Below are positions 63,943-64,000 of a stretch of DNA of 64,000 bases, in pieces. The DNA comes from Balanoglossus misakiensis (Eukaryota; Hemichordata): contig CM082577.2 of assembly GCA_040954595.2 (NCBI GenBank), positions 20,522,001-20,586,000 on the forward strand, in the 5' to 3' direction. Position 1 is the first letter of the stretch; each line of letters starts with the position of its first letter. Made by a program: the position numbers and the translations under genes. The notes beneath the pieces were generated by a model. That model was not told where the DNA came from, ran no database searches, and saw nothing but the letters and a program-made list of their open reading frames with translations.

Positions 63943-64000
63943 CATTTTTTTTTCCAACTTTTCCATTAAAGAGTAGCCTGATGGATAACATTTTTGTCGC

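Larger units (their letters stand above)
44677..64000 (+). repeat. 5S rDNA tandem array, right arm
   Basis: One interrupted and 51 further 5S genes on the plus strand, period about 376 bp (368-379). Unit variants are arranged in larger blocks. For example, the five units from 56301 are repeated from 58176 (1875-bp period), and four-unit blocks from 48786 recur from 50288 (1502 bp). Eleven units lack seven bases at the 5S 3' end. The array runs off the window. Confidence 0.97.

Noticed and set aside
45000-64000. Minus-strand frames of 60-88 codons across the right array
   Set aside because: Same spacer/antisense-5S artefact as in the left array.
44677-64000. CRISPR-like regular repeat pattern
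   Set aside because: The repeat period is about 376 bp with a 5S gene in each unit, and the spacers are not unique. This is rDNA.

Overview
The window is a stretch of eukaryotic, very probably metazoan, 5S ribosomal DNA heavily colonised by mobile elements. No single-copy host protein gene was recognised. The 5S sequence (120 nt, ending in an oligo-T run) and its AT-rich spacer resemble a marine invertebrate or basal deuterostome, but I cannot name the species.

Layout. 1-3308: tandem 5S units of about 379 bp, genes on the minus strand. 3309-15711: two head-to-tail fused copies (1 and 2) of a non-LTR retrotransposon, minus strand, carrying a solo LTR (7064-7806) and a 735-bp inverted-repeat insertion (11573-12307). 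15712-17232: a short 5S block with a divergent spacer. 17233-22930: copy 3, full length and apparently intact, with both ORFs open and a 21-bp target-site duplication made of 5S nt 25-45. 22931-24474: second short 5S block. 24475-25263: 5'-truncated copy 4. 25264-25931: unclassified sequence ending in a 70-nt-arm hairpin. About 25932-37121: six tandem copies of a 1.5-1.6 kb non-coding satellite, carrying a 1350-bp Mutator-like foldback element (with a Harbinger-like MITE nested inside) and a 375-bp inverted-repeat element. 37122-38077: (AAT)n and a decayed tail of a second non-LTR family. 38078-38145: rearrangement scar. 38146-44676: copy 5, plus strand, with a second Harbinger-like MITE splitting ORF1. 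44677-64000: about 51 further 5S units of about 376 bp, plus strand.

The two large 5S arrays and their retroelements therefore point outward from a rearranged core, as expected for an inverted duplication. The retroelement encodes an ORF1 protein with three CCHC knuckles and an ORF2 protein with an APE-type endonuclease, a reverse transcriptase and a C-terminal CCHC motif. This is the organisation of the Tx1 group of the L1 superfamily, which includes the 5S-specific Mutsu elements. All insertions with a visible 3' junction enter the same 5S position, so the 5S array serves as the element's home. Copies 1/3 and 2/5 carry clearly different ORF1 proteins but nearly the same ORF2, and copies 2/1 and 5 share a chimeric junction and a frameshift, showing that exchange between copies has been frequent.
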